This document shows, one piece after another, positions 8,221-17,828 of a stretch of DNA of 64,000 nt. The stretch comes from Clostridia bacterium. Its GTDB lineage: Bacteria; Bacillota; Clostridia; Oscillospirales; Acutalibacteraceae. Made by a program: the position numbers and the translations under genes. The notes under the pieces are model-generated. The model was not told the DNA's origin. It ran no database searches and saw only the letters and a list, made by a program, of their open reading frames with translations. Positions within the stretch are counted from its first letter, which is position 1. The number at the start of each line of letters is the position of its first letter. The stretch covers positions 1-64,000 of the forward strand of contig JAFYLD010000022.1 of assembly GCA_017537245.1 (NCBI GenBank), in the 5' to 3' direction.

Positions 8221-8290
8221 AAACGCATAACTCCGCTGCGATAGGTCGCCAGACAATAAAAGACTCTGCTTTGTGCAGAGTCTTTTATTT
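8221..8290 (+). ncRNA. Predicted short untranslated RNA opposite XRE copy 1
   Basis: A transcript from the promoter at 8186-8214 would run about 65 nt to the terminator AAAAGACTCTGC/GCAGAGTCTTTT (8258-8269 with 8275-8286). It contains a small GCGA/TCGC hairpin and the block GGTCGCCAGAC. No ribosome site or credible open frame is present. The second XRE cassette has the same arrangement and shares GGTCGCCA. Expression is inferred, not shown. Confidence 0.45.
8258..8290. terminator. Bidirectional terminator between the short RNA and the ABC-F gene
   Basis: 12-bp stem AAAAGACTCTGC/GCAGAGTCTTTT (8258-8269 with 8275-8286), with A-rich and T-rich flanks on both sides. It ends the plus-strand short RNA and also the minus-strand ABC-F gene that stops at 8289. 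Confidence 0.88.
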
Positions 8291-10166
8291 ATGATAGGTT
8301 TTCCCATAATTCCATTTGTTCTAAAAGTTCGGCTTCGAGGGTGTCGATTTGTTCTTGCAACTGTGATAGCTTTTGGTAATCGGCAAGATTTTCGTCTAAG
8401 TTCATTTGCGCGTTTAAATCGTCTAGCTTCGTTTCAAGCTCGGCAATTTTTTCTTCGGCCTTTTTAAGCGCCTTTTCGCGTTTTTGCTTTTCTTTTAGAG
8501 GGGTAGTATAGGTTTTCTTTTCTTTCTTTTCGGCTTTTTGTTCGGACACGATTTCGGGCTCGCGTTTTTCTTGACGTAGCATATATTCGTCATAGCCAAA
8601 ATCCCAAACGTTAGCGCCGTTTTGTTCAAACGTTATAAGTCGGTCGGCTAGTTTTTTTACAAAATAACGGTCGTGCGATACAAAAATTAACGTACCGCTA
8701 TAAGTCGACAAAATATCTTCGAGCGTTTCTTTAGATATAATGTCCATGTGGTTGGTCGGCTCGTCAAGAATAAGCAGGTTCGGTGACTTGCGGAATAACT
8801 TGCAAAGAGCTAGTCGCACTCGCTCACCGCCCGAGAGCATATCGATGGTTTTGAATACGTCCTCACCGCTAAATAAAAACGCACCAAGTGCGCTACGCGC
8901 CTCAAAATCGTTTAGAGCAGGGAAAGAAGAGAGCATATTATCAAGTATTGTTTCGCTACCCTTAATTTGTGCCATTTGTTGGTCAAAATAACCCGAGTTT
9001 ACAAGCGCGCCCGTGGTAAAATTACCAGAAAGTGCAGGGATTTTTCCGACCAAGGTTTTAAGCAGGGTGGATTTACCCATACCGTTGCCGCCAATAATAC
9101 CCACGCGGTCGCCACGATACACGTTAAAAGATAACGTTGCAAGAGGCGAGTCAAAACCGATGGTTAAATTGTTTACAGACAATACTTCTTTTGCGCTTTG
9201 AACGCTAGGTTCAAGAGTCGCTTTAAAGGTGCGGTTGTCGTACGAATCGGGCGCATCGATTTTTTCCATGCGCTCGATAGATTTTAACTTGCTTTGTGCC
9301 ATCGCGGCCTTTGAAGCCTTGTATCTAAAGCGGTCGGCCGTTGCTTGTATGCGAGCAATTTCGGCTTGTTGCGCTTCGTATTCTTTGGTCTGCCCTTCGC
9401 GTTGAATCTTTTTGTTTGCAACAAATTGCGAATAGTTACCCACGTAACGCGTGGTTTTGCCGTGTTCTATTTCATAAATTTCGTTTACCGTGTTGTCCAA
9501 AAACATACGGTCGTGCGACACGATAAGCACGGCTTTTTTGTAGTTTTTGATATAATCTTCTAGCCAAGAAACCGCCTGAATATCAAGGTGGTTGGTAGGC
9601 TCGTCCAGAAGTAGCAAATCAGGTTTTGATAAAAGCAGTTTTAAAAATGCGATTTTGGTGCGTTGTCCACCCGAAAATTCACTTAAAGGACGATGTTTTT
9701 GATCCTCGGTAAAGCCGAATTTTTTAATCGCCGCTTCGTACTCTTTTTCAAAATAGAATCCGCCCTCGCGAGTAAATGTCTCGAGCAAATCGGTATATAG
9801 TCTAATGTTTTCTTCGCTAGGCGACTCGTTCATTTGCGCCTCGGCGTCTTGCATGTCGGACTTTAATTTTAGTATATAATCATAAGCGCCGCGAATTTCT
9901 TCAACAAGCGTAAGCGAATCATCGCGAAAGGTCATCTGATTAAGCGCGCCTATAACCGGGTTGCCGCTAACTGCCATAAATCCACCGTCGTTTTCAACGT
10001 TTGCAAGCGAAAGCTCACCGCAAAGAAGTCTTAGCAGTGTGGTTTTTCCCGAGCCGTTTCGACCGACTAGACCGATGCGGCTGTTGGTGGTTATATTAAT
10101 ATTTACGTCATGTAAAATTGGTTCGCCCGAAAGGTCAACCTGACCTTTGTGAATTTCTATTTGCAT
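8289..10166 (-). CDS. ABC-F family ATPase (ribosome-associated, EttA/YdiF-like)
   Basis: ABC-F proteins are soluble twin ATPases that bind the ribosomal E site and help translation or antibiotic tolerance. This 625-residue protein has two ABC domains. The first has Walker A GRNGSGKT (35-42), LSGGQ and LLLLDEPTNHLD. The second has GGNGMGKST, LSGGERVRLAL and LLILDEPTNHMD. A charged linker separates them and a C-terminal Glu/Lys-rich coiled coil follows. No membrane segments are present. ATG at 10166 is used, with GGTGA 4-5 nt upstream. The reading frame stays open to 10409, but that extension is hydrophobic, lacks homology-like features and would overlap the divergent amidase gene. It could be a housekeeping YdiF-type factor or a resistance factor. 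Confidence 0.92.
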   Translation of the reverse strand: MQIEIHKGQVDLSGEPILHDVNINITTNSRIGLVGRNGSGKTTLLRLLCGELSLANVENDGGFMAVSGNPVIGALNQMTFRDDSLTLVEEIRGAYDYILKLKSDMQDAEAQMNESPSEENIRLYTDLLETFTREGGFYFEKEYEAAIKKFGFTEDQKHRPLSEFSGGQRTKIAFLKLLLSKPDLLLLDEPTNHLDIQAVSWLEDYIKNYKKAVLIVSHDRMFLDNTVNEIYEIEHGKTTRYVGNYSQFVANKKIQREGQTKEYEAQQAEIARIQATADRFRYKASKAAMAQSKLKSIERMEKIDAPDSYDNRTFKATLEPSVQSAKEVLSVNNLTIGFDSPLATLSFNVYRGDRVGIIGGNGMGKSTLLKTLVGKIPALSGNFTTGALVNSGYFDQQMAQIKGSETILDNMLSSFPALNDFEARSALGAFLFSGEDVFKTIDMLSGGERVRLALCKLFRKSPNLLILDEPTNHMDIISKETLEDILSTYSGTLIFVSHDRYFVKKLADRLITFEQNGANVWDFGYDEYMLRQEKREPEIVSEQKAEKKEKKTYTTPLKEKQKREKALKKAEEKIAELETKLDDLNAQMNLDENLADYQKLSQLQEQIDTLEAELLEQMELWENLS

Positions 10167-10212
10167 TTTATCACCAAGACCTATTTTATCATAAAATTTA
10201 AGAATTGCAATA

Positions 10213-10241
10213 TTGATAAAGTTAAAACTATATGATAAAAT
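10213..10241 (+). promoter_or_regulatory. Promoter of the amidase-proS unit
   Basis: TTGATA (10213-10218), 17-nt spacer, TAAAAT (10236-10241), about 35 nt before the amidase start. Confidence 0.6.
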
Positions 10242-10275
10242 ATTATAGTTAATAATATTATTTTTGGGGACTAGA

Positions 10276-12384
10276 ATGAAACGATTTTTTAAAAAATATA
10301 AAATACCGCTAACTGTGGGTATAACCATACTATCTGCGGCAATTTTGGCGCTAATTTTTGCTCTTGCGATAGCCGAGGATGCAAAAGAAATTTTTGCTAG
10401 CCAAAGCACTTCTTCTAATGGCAGTGTTACAATAGAGGAAGAAATAATTTACGTAGAATCACTACCTTCAGAGTCGCAAGAAGAACCGACCGAGCAGGTT
10501 ATAGCGCCACTTGTGATTACGTCACCTAGCGCGCAAGATACAACCGTTACCGAGCCTAGTTTTGCAATAAGCGGCACAAGTGACCCGAGTGTTCCGCTTG
10601 TTTTAAACGGACAAGAAATAACAAGACTAGAAAGTGGCGAATTTTCGATTGACGTGGAGTTAAAGGCGGGTAACAACACCTTTGATTTTGAGTATAATGG
10701 CGAAAAAATAAGCTATATCGTGCGATATAATTTTACCGTTATAAAGGCGTATGCGCCTTATGAAAAACAGTCTTATGAGGCGGGTTCATCCTTTGTTGTG
10801 GTGGCGCTAGCTCGTGTGGATTCGAGCTCGGTTACTGCGACCTTTAACGGCAAGACCATAAAACTCATCCCACAACCATATAAAGACGGTGAGTTATTTA
10901 CTAATTTTACAGGCAGTTTTACTCTGCCTACGGGTAATGAAAACGACCTAAATCTAGGTGGAGTAAAGTTTACCGGCAGCTGTAACGGCGTTACAAAAAG
11001 TTATACCTCTCCGGGCATTACTTGCCTTCGCGATAAGGCGCTTGACGGCACGCAAATAGTAGAAATTGTAGCAAGTCAAGCCGAAACATTTAACGGCGAC
11101 ACCACCGACGACTGGTCGCGCCCTACAAACAGTTATTTGCCAAAGGGTACGCTCGACTACAAAGTAGGCGGCATAGTTTACGAGCCTGATAGCGGCAACA
11201 GTTATTATAATTTGCGCTGTGGAAAACGCGTTTACATAACCAAAAATAACGCCCCCGCTACCGAGCGAGTTACCGTTTCTAAGGTTTATAAAGGCGAATT
11301 GCCCGAGAGTAATAGTATAGGAATTTCAAAACTAGAAACCAAAGAAAAACACACGTATATCAGCTTTGACACGCTGTGGAAAGCGCCCTTTGCGGTAGAA
11401 ATTGGTCCGCAAAGTTACACCAATCCTGCAAAGCAAGATTACTCTATTTCGAGCGCGACTTATAGCTATATTGATATAAAGTTTTTCTATACCGATGAAA
11501 TAAGAGGCGACTTGGAGTTTGTTGATAATCCAATATTCAAAGATGCCGAAATCATTGAAAAATCCGACGGATTTATACTAAGATTGCATTTAAATAACGT
11601 TGGCGCTTTTTATGGCTGGAATGCCGAATATAACGATAAAGGTCAATTGGTGTTTGAGTTTTTGAATCCGCCAACAGTTACCAAAAAGAACGATTTAACC
11701 GGAATAAAAATCGTAATAGACCCAGGTCACGGCGGTCGCGATATTGGTGCGCCCGGACTAAGACAAGACACCAATCCAGAGGCCGAGCGCAACCTATCGC
11801 TTGCGTATAAATTAAAAGCAAAACTCGAGTCTTACGGCGCTACGGTAGTAATGACAAGAACAACCGATAAAACCATGACGGCAGACGAGCGATGCGAATT
11901 TTTGCGCCGCGAATCGCCCGATTTGTGCATATCTATACACCACGATTCAAGCACTCGCGCGTCGGCTAGTGGCGGCAGTTTTTTCTGCTTTAACGCCTTC
12001 TCTGACGAGGCTGTAAAATATATTTACAACAGCACCGCTACGGGTGGTTTTTATAAAGAAATGAAAAAAGGTTGGCACTATTTTTATATGGCGCGTGTAA
12101 CAAGCTGCCCGGTTGTGCTTACCGAAAATGGCTTTATTTCTAACCTCGATGACTTTGCAGGCATAATAGACGAGTCAACAAATACCAAAAAAGCCGACAA
12201 AATAACCCAGGGCGTACTAAACTATTTTAATTCTTTTTATAAAAATGTTGCAAATGAGCCCGATAATAGTTATAATGGTGATGATTATGGACCTAACGGC
12301 GGACCGCAAGAGCCGGAAGATGCTCTGCCGCCCGATGAGGACTTAGAAACAGAAGAAAACAATAATATTGGTGATGAAGAATGA
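10276..12384 (+). CDS. N-acetylmuramoyl-L-alanine amidase (Amidase_3) with N-terminal membrane anchor
   Basis: The enzyme cuts the bond between MurNAc and the stem peptide in peptidoglycan. The 702-residue protein has a short basic N-terminus, one membrane helix (about 11-33) and an acidic Ser-rich linker. An Ig-like/glucodextranase-B-type domain follows (about 80-160), then a long middle region, and the C-terminal zinc amidase domain (about 475-650). The zinc ligands are visible in IDPGHGG, in a Glu of NPEAERN and in SIHHDSS, and the catalytic Glu in LTENGF. The tail is acidic. The ATG at 10276 has GGGGA 5 nt upstream. The stop overlaps the proS start (ATGA), so the two genes are translationally coupled. 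Confidence 0.88.
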   Translation: MKRFFKKYKIPLTVGITILSAAILALIFALAIAEDAKEIFASQSTSSNGSVTIEEEIIYVESLPSESQEEPTEQVIAPLVITSPSAQDTTVTEPSFAISGTSDPSVPLVLNGQEITRLESGEFSIDVELKAGNNTFDFEYNGEKISYIVRYNFTVIKAYAPYEKQSYEAGSSFVVVALARVDSSSVTATFNGKTIKLIPQPYKDGELFTNFTGSFTLPTGNENDLNLGGVKFTGSCNGVTKSYTSPGITCLRDKALDGTQIVEIVASQAETFNGDTTDDWSRPTNSYLPKGTLDYKVGGIVYEPDSGNSYYNLRCGKRVYITKNNAPATERVTVSKVYKGELPESNSIGISKLETKEKHTYISFDTLWKAPFAVEIGPQSYTNPAKQDYSISSATYSYIDIKFFYTDEIRGDLEFVDNPIFKDAEIIEKSDGFILRLHLNNVGAFYGWNAEYNDKGQLVFEFLNPPTVTKKNDLTGIKIVIDPGHGGRDIGAPGLRQDTNPEAERNLSLAYKLKAKLESYGATVVMTRTTDKTMTADERCEFLRRESPDLCISIHHDSSTRASASGGSFFCFNAFSDEAVKYIYNSTATGGFYKEMKKGWHYFYMARVTSCPVVLTENGFISNLDDFAGIIDESTNTKKADKITQGVLNYFNSFYKNVANEPDNSYNGDDYGPNGGPQEPEDALPPDEDLETEENNNIGDEE

Positions 12385-13817
12385 AAAACAATGAAAAATT
12401 AGTAAAAGCAATAACCTCTATGGATGAGGATTTTGCAAAATGGTACACCGACGTATGTATCAAAGCCGAGCTTATCGACTATGCATCGGTTAAAGGTTGT
12501 ATGATTATTCGCCCTTATGGTTATGCTATTTGGGAAAATATTCAAAAAATAATGGATGGCATGTTTAAAGAACTCGGTCACGAAAACGTATATATGCCAA
12601 TGTTTATTCCAGAAAGCCTTTTGCAAAAAGAGAAAGACCACGTTGAAGGTTTTGCTCCAGAGGTTGCGTGGGTAACACACGGCGGCGCCGAAGAACTTGA
12701 AGAACGTCTTTGCGTTCGTCCAACTAGTGAAACACTTTTCTGCGACCACTTTAAAAACATAGTTCACTCATATCGCGATCTTCCAAAGCTTTACAACCAG
12801 TGGTGTAGCGTAGTTCGTTGGGAAAAGACCACACGTCCTTTCCTTCGTTCACGTGAATTCTTGTGGCAAGAAGGTCACACCCTTCACTCAACTGCTGACG
12901 AGGCTCGTCAAGAAACCGAGCAAATGCTAAACGTATATGCTCGCTTTGCTGAAGAAGCTCTCGCTATGCCTGTTGTTAAAGGACAAAAGACCGACAAAGA
13001 AAAATTTGCGGGTGCCGAAGCAACCTACACAATCGAAGCGCTTATGCACGATGGTAAGGCGCTACAAAGCGGTACTTCACACTACTTTGGCGATGGTTTC
13101 TCTCGCGCGTTTGAGGTTCAGTTTACCGATAAAGAAAACAAACTTGTTCATCCTTTCCAAACTTCTTGGGGTACAACAACCCGTCTTATCGGTGCGGTTA
13201 TTATGACTCACGGTGATGATAACGGTCTTGTATTGCCACCTGCAATTGCTCCAATTCAGGTTGCAATTGTGCCTATTGCATCACATAAAGAGGGCGTAGT
13301 AGAAAAGGCTACCGAGGTTTGCGAAACACTTAAAAAGGTGTGCCGCGTAAAACTCGACAACTCTGATCAAACTCCTGGTTGGAAGTTTGCCGAATATGAA
13401 ATGAAGGGCGTGCCACTACGTATAGAAATTGGTCCACGCGACATTGAAAACAACCAGTGCGTAGTTGTTCGTCGTGACAACCGCGAAAAGATTTTTGTAA
13501 ATCTTGACGAGATTGCAACCCGCATTCCAGAGATTTTGGCAGAGTATCACGATGCACTTTACAACAAGGCTCTCGAGCGTCGCGAAACAATGACTTACGA
13601 TGCTAAAAACCTTGATGAAATTAAGGAAATCGCCGATAATAAACCTGGCTTTATTCGCGCTATGTGGTGTGGCGATCGCGAATGCGAAGATAAGCTAAAA
13701 GAGGTTGCAGGCGTAACTTCTCGTTGTATTCCATTTGAGCAACACGAAATTGGCGACACCTGTGTTTGCTGCGGCAAAAAGGCAACCAAGATGCTCTATT
13801 GGGGCAAGGCATACTAA
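12381..13817 (+). CDS. proS: Prolyl-tRNA synthetase, archaeal/eukaryote-like type
   Basis: This class II aminoacyl-tRNA synthetase charges tRNA-Pro. At 478 residues it is the shorter form without the bacterial editing insertion. It carries the [12 protein letters not shown] motif 1 region, RPTSET, the motif 2 stretch [22 protein letters not shown], and a motif 3-like [11 protein letters not shown]-terminal zinc-binding domain has Cys residues in CGDREC and CVCCGKK. The start codon overlaps the upstream amidase stop by 4 nt. A strong terminator follows at 13831-13862. This ProRS type is common in Clostridia. Confidence 0.96.
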   Translation: MKNNEKLVKAITSMDEDFAKWYTDVCIKAELIDYASVKGCMIIRPYGYAIWENIQKIMDGMFKELGHENVYMPMFIPESLLQKEKDHVEGFAPEVAWVTHGGAEELEERLCVRPTSETLFCDHFKNIVHSYRDLPKLYNQWCSVVRWEKTTRPFLRSREFLWQEGHTLHSTADEARQETEQMLNVYARFAEEALAMPVVKGQKTDKEKFAGAEATYTIEALMHDGKALQSGTSHYFGDGFSRAFEVQFTDKENKLVHPFQTSWGTTTRLIGAVIMTHGDDNGLVLPPAIAPIQVAIVPIASHKEGVVEKATEVCETLKKVCRVKLDNSDQTPGWKFAEYEMKGVPLRIEIGPRDIENNQCVVVRRDNREKIFVNLDEIATRIPEILAEYHDALYNKALERRETMTYDAKNLDEIKEIADNKPGFIRAMWCGDRECEDKLKEVAGVTSRCIPFEQHEIGDTCVCCGKKATKMLYWGKAY

Positions 13818-13830
13818 TAAAAAAATTAAA

Positions 13831-13862
13831 CGGATACCTCAAAAAAGAGGTATCCGTTTTTT
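13831..13862. terminator. Bidirectional terminator after proS
   Basis: 10-bp stem CGGATACCTC/GAGGTATCCG (13831-13840 with 13847-13856) with an A-run before and a T-run after. It also closes the minus-strand gene that ends at 13864. Confidence 0.92.
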
Positions 13863-13863
13863 G

Positions 13864-14514
13864 TTACTTAAACAAATTGCCGTTTGTATCTAAAATCGCG
13901 GTGCGATTTATTTTGTAGCAATAGTATTTTGCATTGTCTTCAAAGAATTTGTTTAGATATAATTCGGGGTTGATGTTTTCTTGGCTTCCTGCCGGAAGTG
14001 TAATATCAAGTACGGTGTTGCCGTCAATATTGCTAGTAGAAAACGCGGCGATTTTATCACCGATTTCAATTTCTTTTTCGACACCTTTTTTTGTCTTTTT
14101 TAAAACCGAAATACTGCCGCTATTTAAAAAGGCATTTAGGTCCTCGGCAATTTCTCCGCTATCGTCAAATGCGATGCTAAAGCGTGCCGCCGCAACGTCG
14201 CCCGCTTTTTTTACTGGCTCTGCCGCGTCAAAAAAATTGATATATGGCGGGCATACCGCATTTAACTTTTCAGGGATGGTAGCGATATCGTAATCGTCGT
14301 CTAAAATACGAATATCAACTACTTCGTAATCGCTTTCAAAACCGAGTGAAAGCGGCAGGGCAAAGGTCATATAAAGATGGGGATTAAAACCTTCGGTGTA
14401 CCACACGGGAAGACCTGCTCTGCGAATAAGACGAGACATAAAACGAGTCATATCAAGGTGAGATATAAAACGCATACGGTCGCCCTTTTTGTAAAAAAGT
14501 CTAACGTTTTTCAA
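13864..14514 (-). CDS. Radical SAM-linked protein, DUF2344 (TIGR03936 family)
   Basis: Function is unknown. The family is found next to, or fused with, the large radical SAM protein encoded just upstream, and the two probably act together. The N-terminus has the family signature RLFYKKGDRMRFISHLDM, and GFNPH near 50 is also conserved. A TTG start at 14514 is proposed because it aligns with the usual N-terminus and has AAAGGG upstream. The frame is open further upstream inside the radical SAM gene. The gene overlaps the upstream stop by 14 nt, implying translational coupling. Length from the TTG is 216 residues, normal for the family. Confidence 0.82.
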   Translation of the reverse strand: MKNVRLFYKKGDRMRFISHLDMTRFMSRLIRRAGLPVWYTEGFNPHLYMTFALPLSLGFESDYEVVDIRILDDDYDIATIPEKLNAVCPPYINFFDAAEPVKKAGDVAAARFSIAFDDSGEIAEDLNAFLNSGSISVLKKTKKGVEKEIEIGDKIAAFSTSNIDGNTVLDITLPAGSQENINPELYLNKFFEDNAKYYCYKINRTAILDTNGNLFK

Positions 14515-16345
14515 AGCAAACACCCTTTCCGTATGAATTTGCGCCACAACCTGCGCATTTTTGACGGCAGTTTGGAGTGGTGCACTCGGCTTTTGCCGCC
14601 ATATTTTCACGAATCAAAAATTCCTTTGTAATGCGATAATCAAGATGCTCCCAAGGAGTAATTTCGTCGAAAGAGCGTGTGCGATTAGCAAAAAATTCCG
14701 GATTAACGCCACAGTCCTCGAACGCTTCCATCCATTTGTCTAGCTCAAAGCACTCGTCCCAACCGTCAAAACGGCAACCCTTTTTATATGCCGATTCAAT
14801 AACCGCGCCAAGACGTCTGTCACCGCGAGCAAAAACGCCCTCTAGGAAACTTGTTTTATTTTCGTGGTAGTTAAAGGTGATTTTTTTGCTTTTGATACTG
14901 TCTTTGAGTAGCATTTGCTTGCGCATCATTTCTTCGCGTGTGATTTGTGGCTCAAACTGGAATGGAGTATGAGGTTTTGGCACAAAGTTTGCCACGCTTA
15001 TTGACACGTTAACAGCCTTGCCCTTTGGTTTTTCGGGCAAACTATAGTAAAGATCGACTATCTTTTGAGCAAGTTCTGCAATACCAACGATATCTTCGTC
15101 TGTTTCGGTAGGTAAGCCCATCATAAAGTAAAGCTTAACGGCGGTGTAGCCGCCGCGGAACGCAGTAGCGCAGGTACCTAGAATATCGTCCTCGGTAATA
15201 TTTTTGTTAATTACGTCGCGAAGTCTTTGAGTACCCGCTTCGGGCGCAAAGGTAAGACCGCTCTTTTTAAGGCGGTTAATTTTTTGCATAAGCTCTTCCG
15301 AGAAGTTATCGATACGAAGGGAAGGAAGGGAAAGAGCAATCTTGTCGCACTCGGTCCAAGAAAGCATTTCGTCAAGCATTGGCTCAAGTTGTGTGTAGTC
15401 GCTAGTCGATAGACTAGAAAGTGACATTTCGTCATAGCCGGTGTTTTTGCACAAAGCACGCGCTTGACGGTTTACTACCGCCGCGCTCTTTTCACGCACA
15501 GGACGATAGATATAACCCGCCTGACAAAAACGGCAACCACGAATACAACCGCGAAAAACCTCTTGTACAGCGCGGTCGTGTACCGCCTCGATAAAAGGCA
15601 CTACAAAGCGGTCTGGGTAAAAGGTTTCGTCAAGGTTTTCTTCGATTCTTTTTTCTATAACTGCAGGCGCGTTATCTTTTGGAGTAATAGCGGCAATTGT
15701 GCCGTCCTCGTTATAGGCAAAATCATAAAGAGCAGGCACGTAAACACCCTTGATTTGCGCCGCTTTTTTAAGAAACTCTTTTTTGCTGTATCCGTTTTTC
15801 TTGCACTCTTTGTAAAGGTCGATAACTTCAAGGTCAACCTTTTCGCCTTCGCCTAAAAAGAATATGTCGATAAAATCTGCAAGTGGCTCTGGGTTACAAG
15901 CGCAAGGACCGCCCGCTACAACGATTGGGTAACTGTCGTCGCGCTCCCTCGCCTTTAGCGGAATACCGCCGAGCTCTAGCATTGTTAAAATATTTGTGTA
16001 AGATAGTTCGTATTGTAGAGTAAAGCCAACAAAATCAAAATCGCGAATAGAGTCGCGGCTTTCTAGTGCGTAAAGCGGTATATCGTTGTCGCGCATAACC
16101 TTTTCAAAATCTATCCAAGGCGCAAAAACTCTTTCGCACCAAATATCTTCGCGCGAATTAAAGAGAGAATATAGAATTTTCATGCCCAGGTGGCTCATAC
16201 CAATTTCATAAGTGTCGGGGAAACAAAAGGCAAATCTAACGTCGATTTCCCGTTTGTCTTTTATAATTTCGTTTACCTCGCCGCCCGAATATCTGCCGGG
16301 TTTTTGTACTGTTAAAAGTAGCTGTTCAAGTCTTTTTTTGTCCAT
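14501..16345 (-). CDS. B12-binding-like radical SAM protein (TIGR03960 family)
   Basis: This 614-residue radical SAM enzyme of unknown reaction has an N-terminal cobalamin-binding-like domain (about 30-190). The [4Fe-4S] motif is Cys267-x3-Cys271-x2-Cys274 in CIRGCRFCQAGY. A long radical SAM barrel follows. The Cys-rich C-terminus (CTTPNCRQKCAGCG) could bind a second cluster or metal. In many Firmicutes this gene and its DUF2344 partner sit near ribosomal protein L21/L27 or RNase G genes, which has led to ideas of RNA modification, but that is unproven. Here the pair stands as a two-gene unit transcribed away from a lipoprotein gene. Confidence 0.88.
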   Translation of the reverse strand: MDKKRLEQLLLTVQKPGRYSGGEVNEIIKDKREIDVRFAFCFPDTYEIGMSHLGMKILYSLFNSREDIWCERVFAPWIDFEKVMRDNDIPLYALESRDSIRDFDFVGFTLQYELSYTNILTMLELGGIPLKARERDDSYPIVVAGGPCACNPEPLADFIDIFFLGEGEKVDLEVIDLYKECKKNGYSKKEFLKKAAQIKGVYVPALYDFAYNEDGTIAAITPKDNAPAVIEKRIEENLDETFYPDRFVVPFIEAVHDRAVQEVFRGCIRGCRFCQAGYIYRPVREKSAAVVNRQARALCKNTGYDEMSLSSLSTSDYTQLEPMLDEMLSWTECDKIALSLPSLRIDNFSEELMQKINRLKKSGLTFAPEAGTQRLRDVINKNITEDDILGTCATAFRGGYTAVKLYFMMGLPTETDEDIVGIAELAQKIVDLYYSLPEKPKGKAVNVSISVANFVPKPHTPFQFEPQITREEMMRKQMLLKDSIKSKKITFNYHENKTSFLEGVFARGDRRLGAVIESAYKKGCRFDGWDECFELDKWMEAFEDCGVNPEFFANRTRSFDEITPWEHLDYRITKEFLIRENMAAKAECTTPNCRQKCAGCGANSYGKGVCFEKR

Positions 16346-16428
16346 AATTTCACCAAGCCTTATTTGTTAATTAAATATTACAATAAATCGTCGCTCGTTG
16401 CAATGATTTTATTAAAAATTTACTTAAA

Positions 16429-16463
16429 AATATCTTTATTTTTTAAAGATATTGTGGTATAAT
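16429..16463 (+). promoter_or_regulatory. Promoter with inverted repeat upstream of the lipoprotein/two-component operon
   Basis: TATAAT at 16458-16463 is preceded by an extended -10 TGG and a weak -35 TTTATT (16435-16440), spacing 17. A perfect 10-bp inverted repeat AATATCTTTA/TAAAGATATT (16429-16438 with 16444-16453) covers the -35 and spacer. It lies between divergent genes and is a candidate operator, perhaps for the response regulator encoded downstream (inference). Confidence 0.5.
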
Positions 16464-16504
16464 GCACTATGTATAAATATCGTTAAAAGGGGGCGTATGC
16501 CGTA

Positions 16505-17815
16505 ATGTTTAAAAAAGCGATTTTGTGGCTTGTTTGTATGTGTTTTTGCGTATCATTTTGCGGCTGCGCATTCGTAGGCGACAACGATGAATTGGTATCT
16601 CCGCCAGAGCTTACAGGCGAACTTTCGCTAATTGCTGACGCGCTATATGACGTTGCGGGCGACAGTATAGACCTTGAATATCCAACGGCAGGACAATACC
16701 GTTCGGCAATAATTTTAGAAGATATAAACGGCGACGACGTGTATGAAGCTTTTGCGTTTTACAATACTGCAAATGACGAAATGAACAGCGTACACATAAA
16801 CGCTATTTGTCAGCAAGACGGCGCGTGGGTTTCGGTGTCTGATCAAACTATGATTGCTACAGGCGTTGAAAAGGTAGAGTTTTGCGACCTTGATGGCGAC
16901 GGACACGAGGAAATTCTTGTGGGCTGGGATGTAAATGGTAGTAGTGAAAAGAAACTTAGCGTATTTACGTTTGGCGAAAGCAAGCTAGAGCAAAAACTTA
17001 TACAATCCTATACCAATTTCTTGTGTTGGGACTTAGACGTTAATCACGGCGCCGAGCTTTTTGTTCATTTTCTTTCTGCGGCTGATAAAACCAACAAGTC
17101 CATGGTCTTTAATCTTAAAAACAACGAAATGGTACAAACCATGGGTTGCTTAATGGATGCAAGTGTTAAGAGCGCGGCATCGCCGGTGGCATCTGTACTA
17201 CCAAACGGACAACGCGCAATTTATATCGACGAGATTAAGGGCGTCGGCTCGGTAACAGAAGTTTTATACGTTTCGGAGGGCGAGCTTGTAAATCCTTTGC
17301 TTGATAGCGAAATTACTTTTGAAAACATTTCTACCTATCGCGCGGCATCAATAGAAACAAAAGATATCGACGGCGACGGAATACTTGAAATACCGGTTGC
17401 GAGCGATTTGCCAAACGCACAAATCGACGGCGAAAAACTTTATTATACAAATTGGTGCACCTTTGATGGCACAAAACTTTCTGCCAAAAAGGTAACCATT
17501 ATGAATACGGTCGACGGTTACTATCTAACCGTACCAAAAACAATAATCGGCTACGTTGCGGTAGAAAAGAATATAGAATCACACGTTAGAAAGTTCTATC
17601 ATTACGATTCTATAAACGATATTCTCGGCAGAGAATTATTTACCATAACGGCGGTTGATATAAACGATTGGACAAGTAGCGATTACGAGCGCCAAAACAA
17701 ACATGAAATAGCAAGAAACGAGAACACAGTGTTTGTTGCAGAGTTGGGCGAGGGCGCAGCGTCATTTTTGATAACGATAGACCTTATAAAAGATACGTTT
17801 TATTTAGTAGAATGA
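16505..17815 (+). CDS. Predicted lipoprotein with FG-GAP/VCBS-like Asp repeats
   Basis: No enzymatic function is recognised. The 436-residue protein begins with a signal peptide and a lipobox-like VSFCGC, so it is probably anchored outside the membrane. It contains repeated calcium-loop-like segments DINGDD, DLDGDGHEE and DIDGDGILE near 77, 128 and 296, as in FG-GAP/VCBS beta-propeller proteins. It is followed 13 nt later by a response regulator and then a histidine kinase. It may therefore be the extracellular partner or sensor of that system (inference). A strong GGGGG site lies about 11 nt before the ATG. Confidence 0.7.
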   Translation: MFKKAILWLVCMCFCVSFCGCAFVGDNDELVSPPELTGELSLIADALYDVAGDSIDLEYPTAGQYRSAIILEDINGDDVYEAFAFYNTANDEMNSVHINAICQQDGAWVSVSDQTMIATGVEKVEFCDLDGDGHEEILVGWDVNGSSEKKLSVFTFGESKLEQKLIQSYTNFLCWDLDVNHGAELFVHFLSAADKTNKSMVFNLKNNEMVQTMGCLMDASVKSAASPVASVLPNGQRAIYIDEIKGVGSVTEVLYVSEGELVNPLLDSEITFENISTYRAASIETKDIDGDGILEIPVASDLPNAQIDGEKLYYTNWCTFDGTKLSAKKVTIMNTVDGYYLTVPKTIIGYVAVEKNIESHVRKFYHYDSINDILGRELFTITAVDINDWTSSDYERQNKHEIARNENTVFVAELGEGAASFLITIDLIKDTFYLVE

Positions 17816-17828
17816 TAGGAGTGTAATA

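Noticed and set aside
10167..10409. N-terminal extension of the ABC-F protein
   Set aside because: It overlaps the divergent amidase gene and its promoter, lacks ABC-F features, and the ATG at 10166 has a ribosome site.
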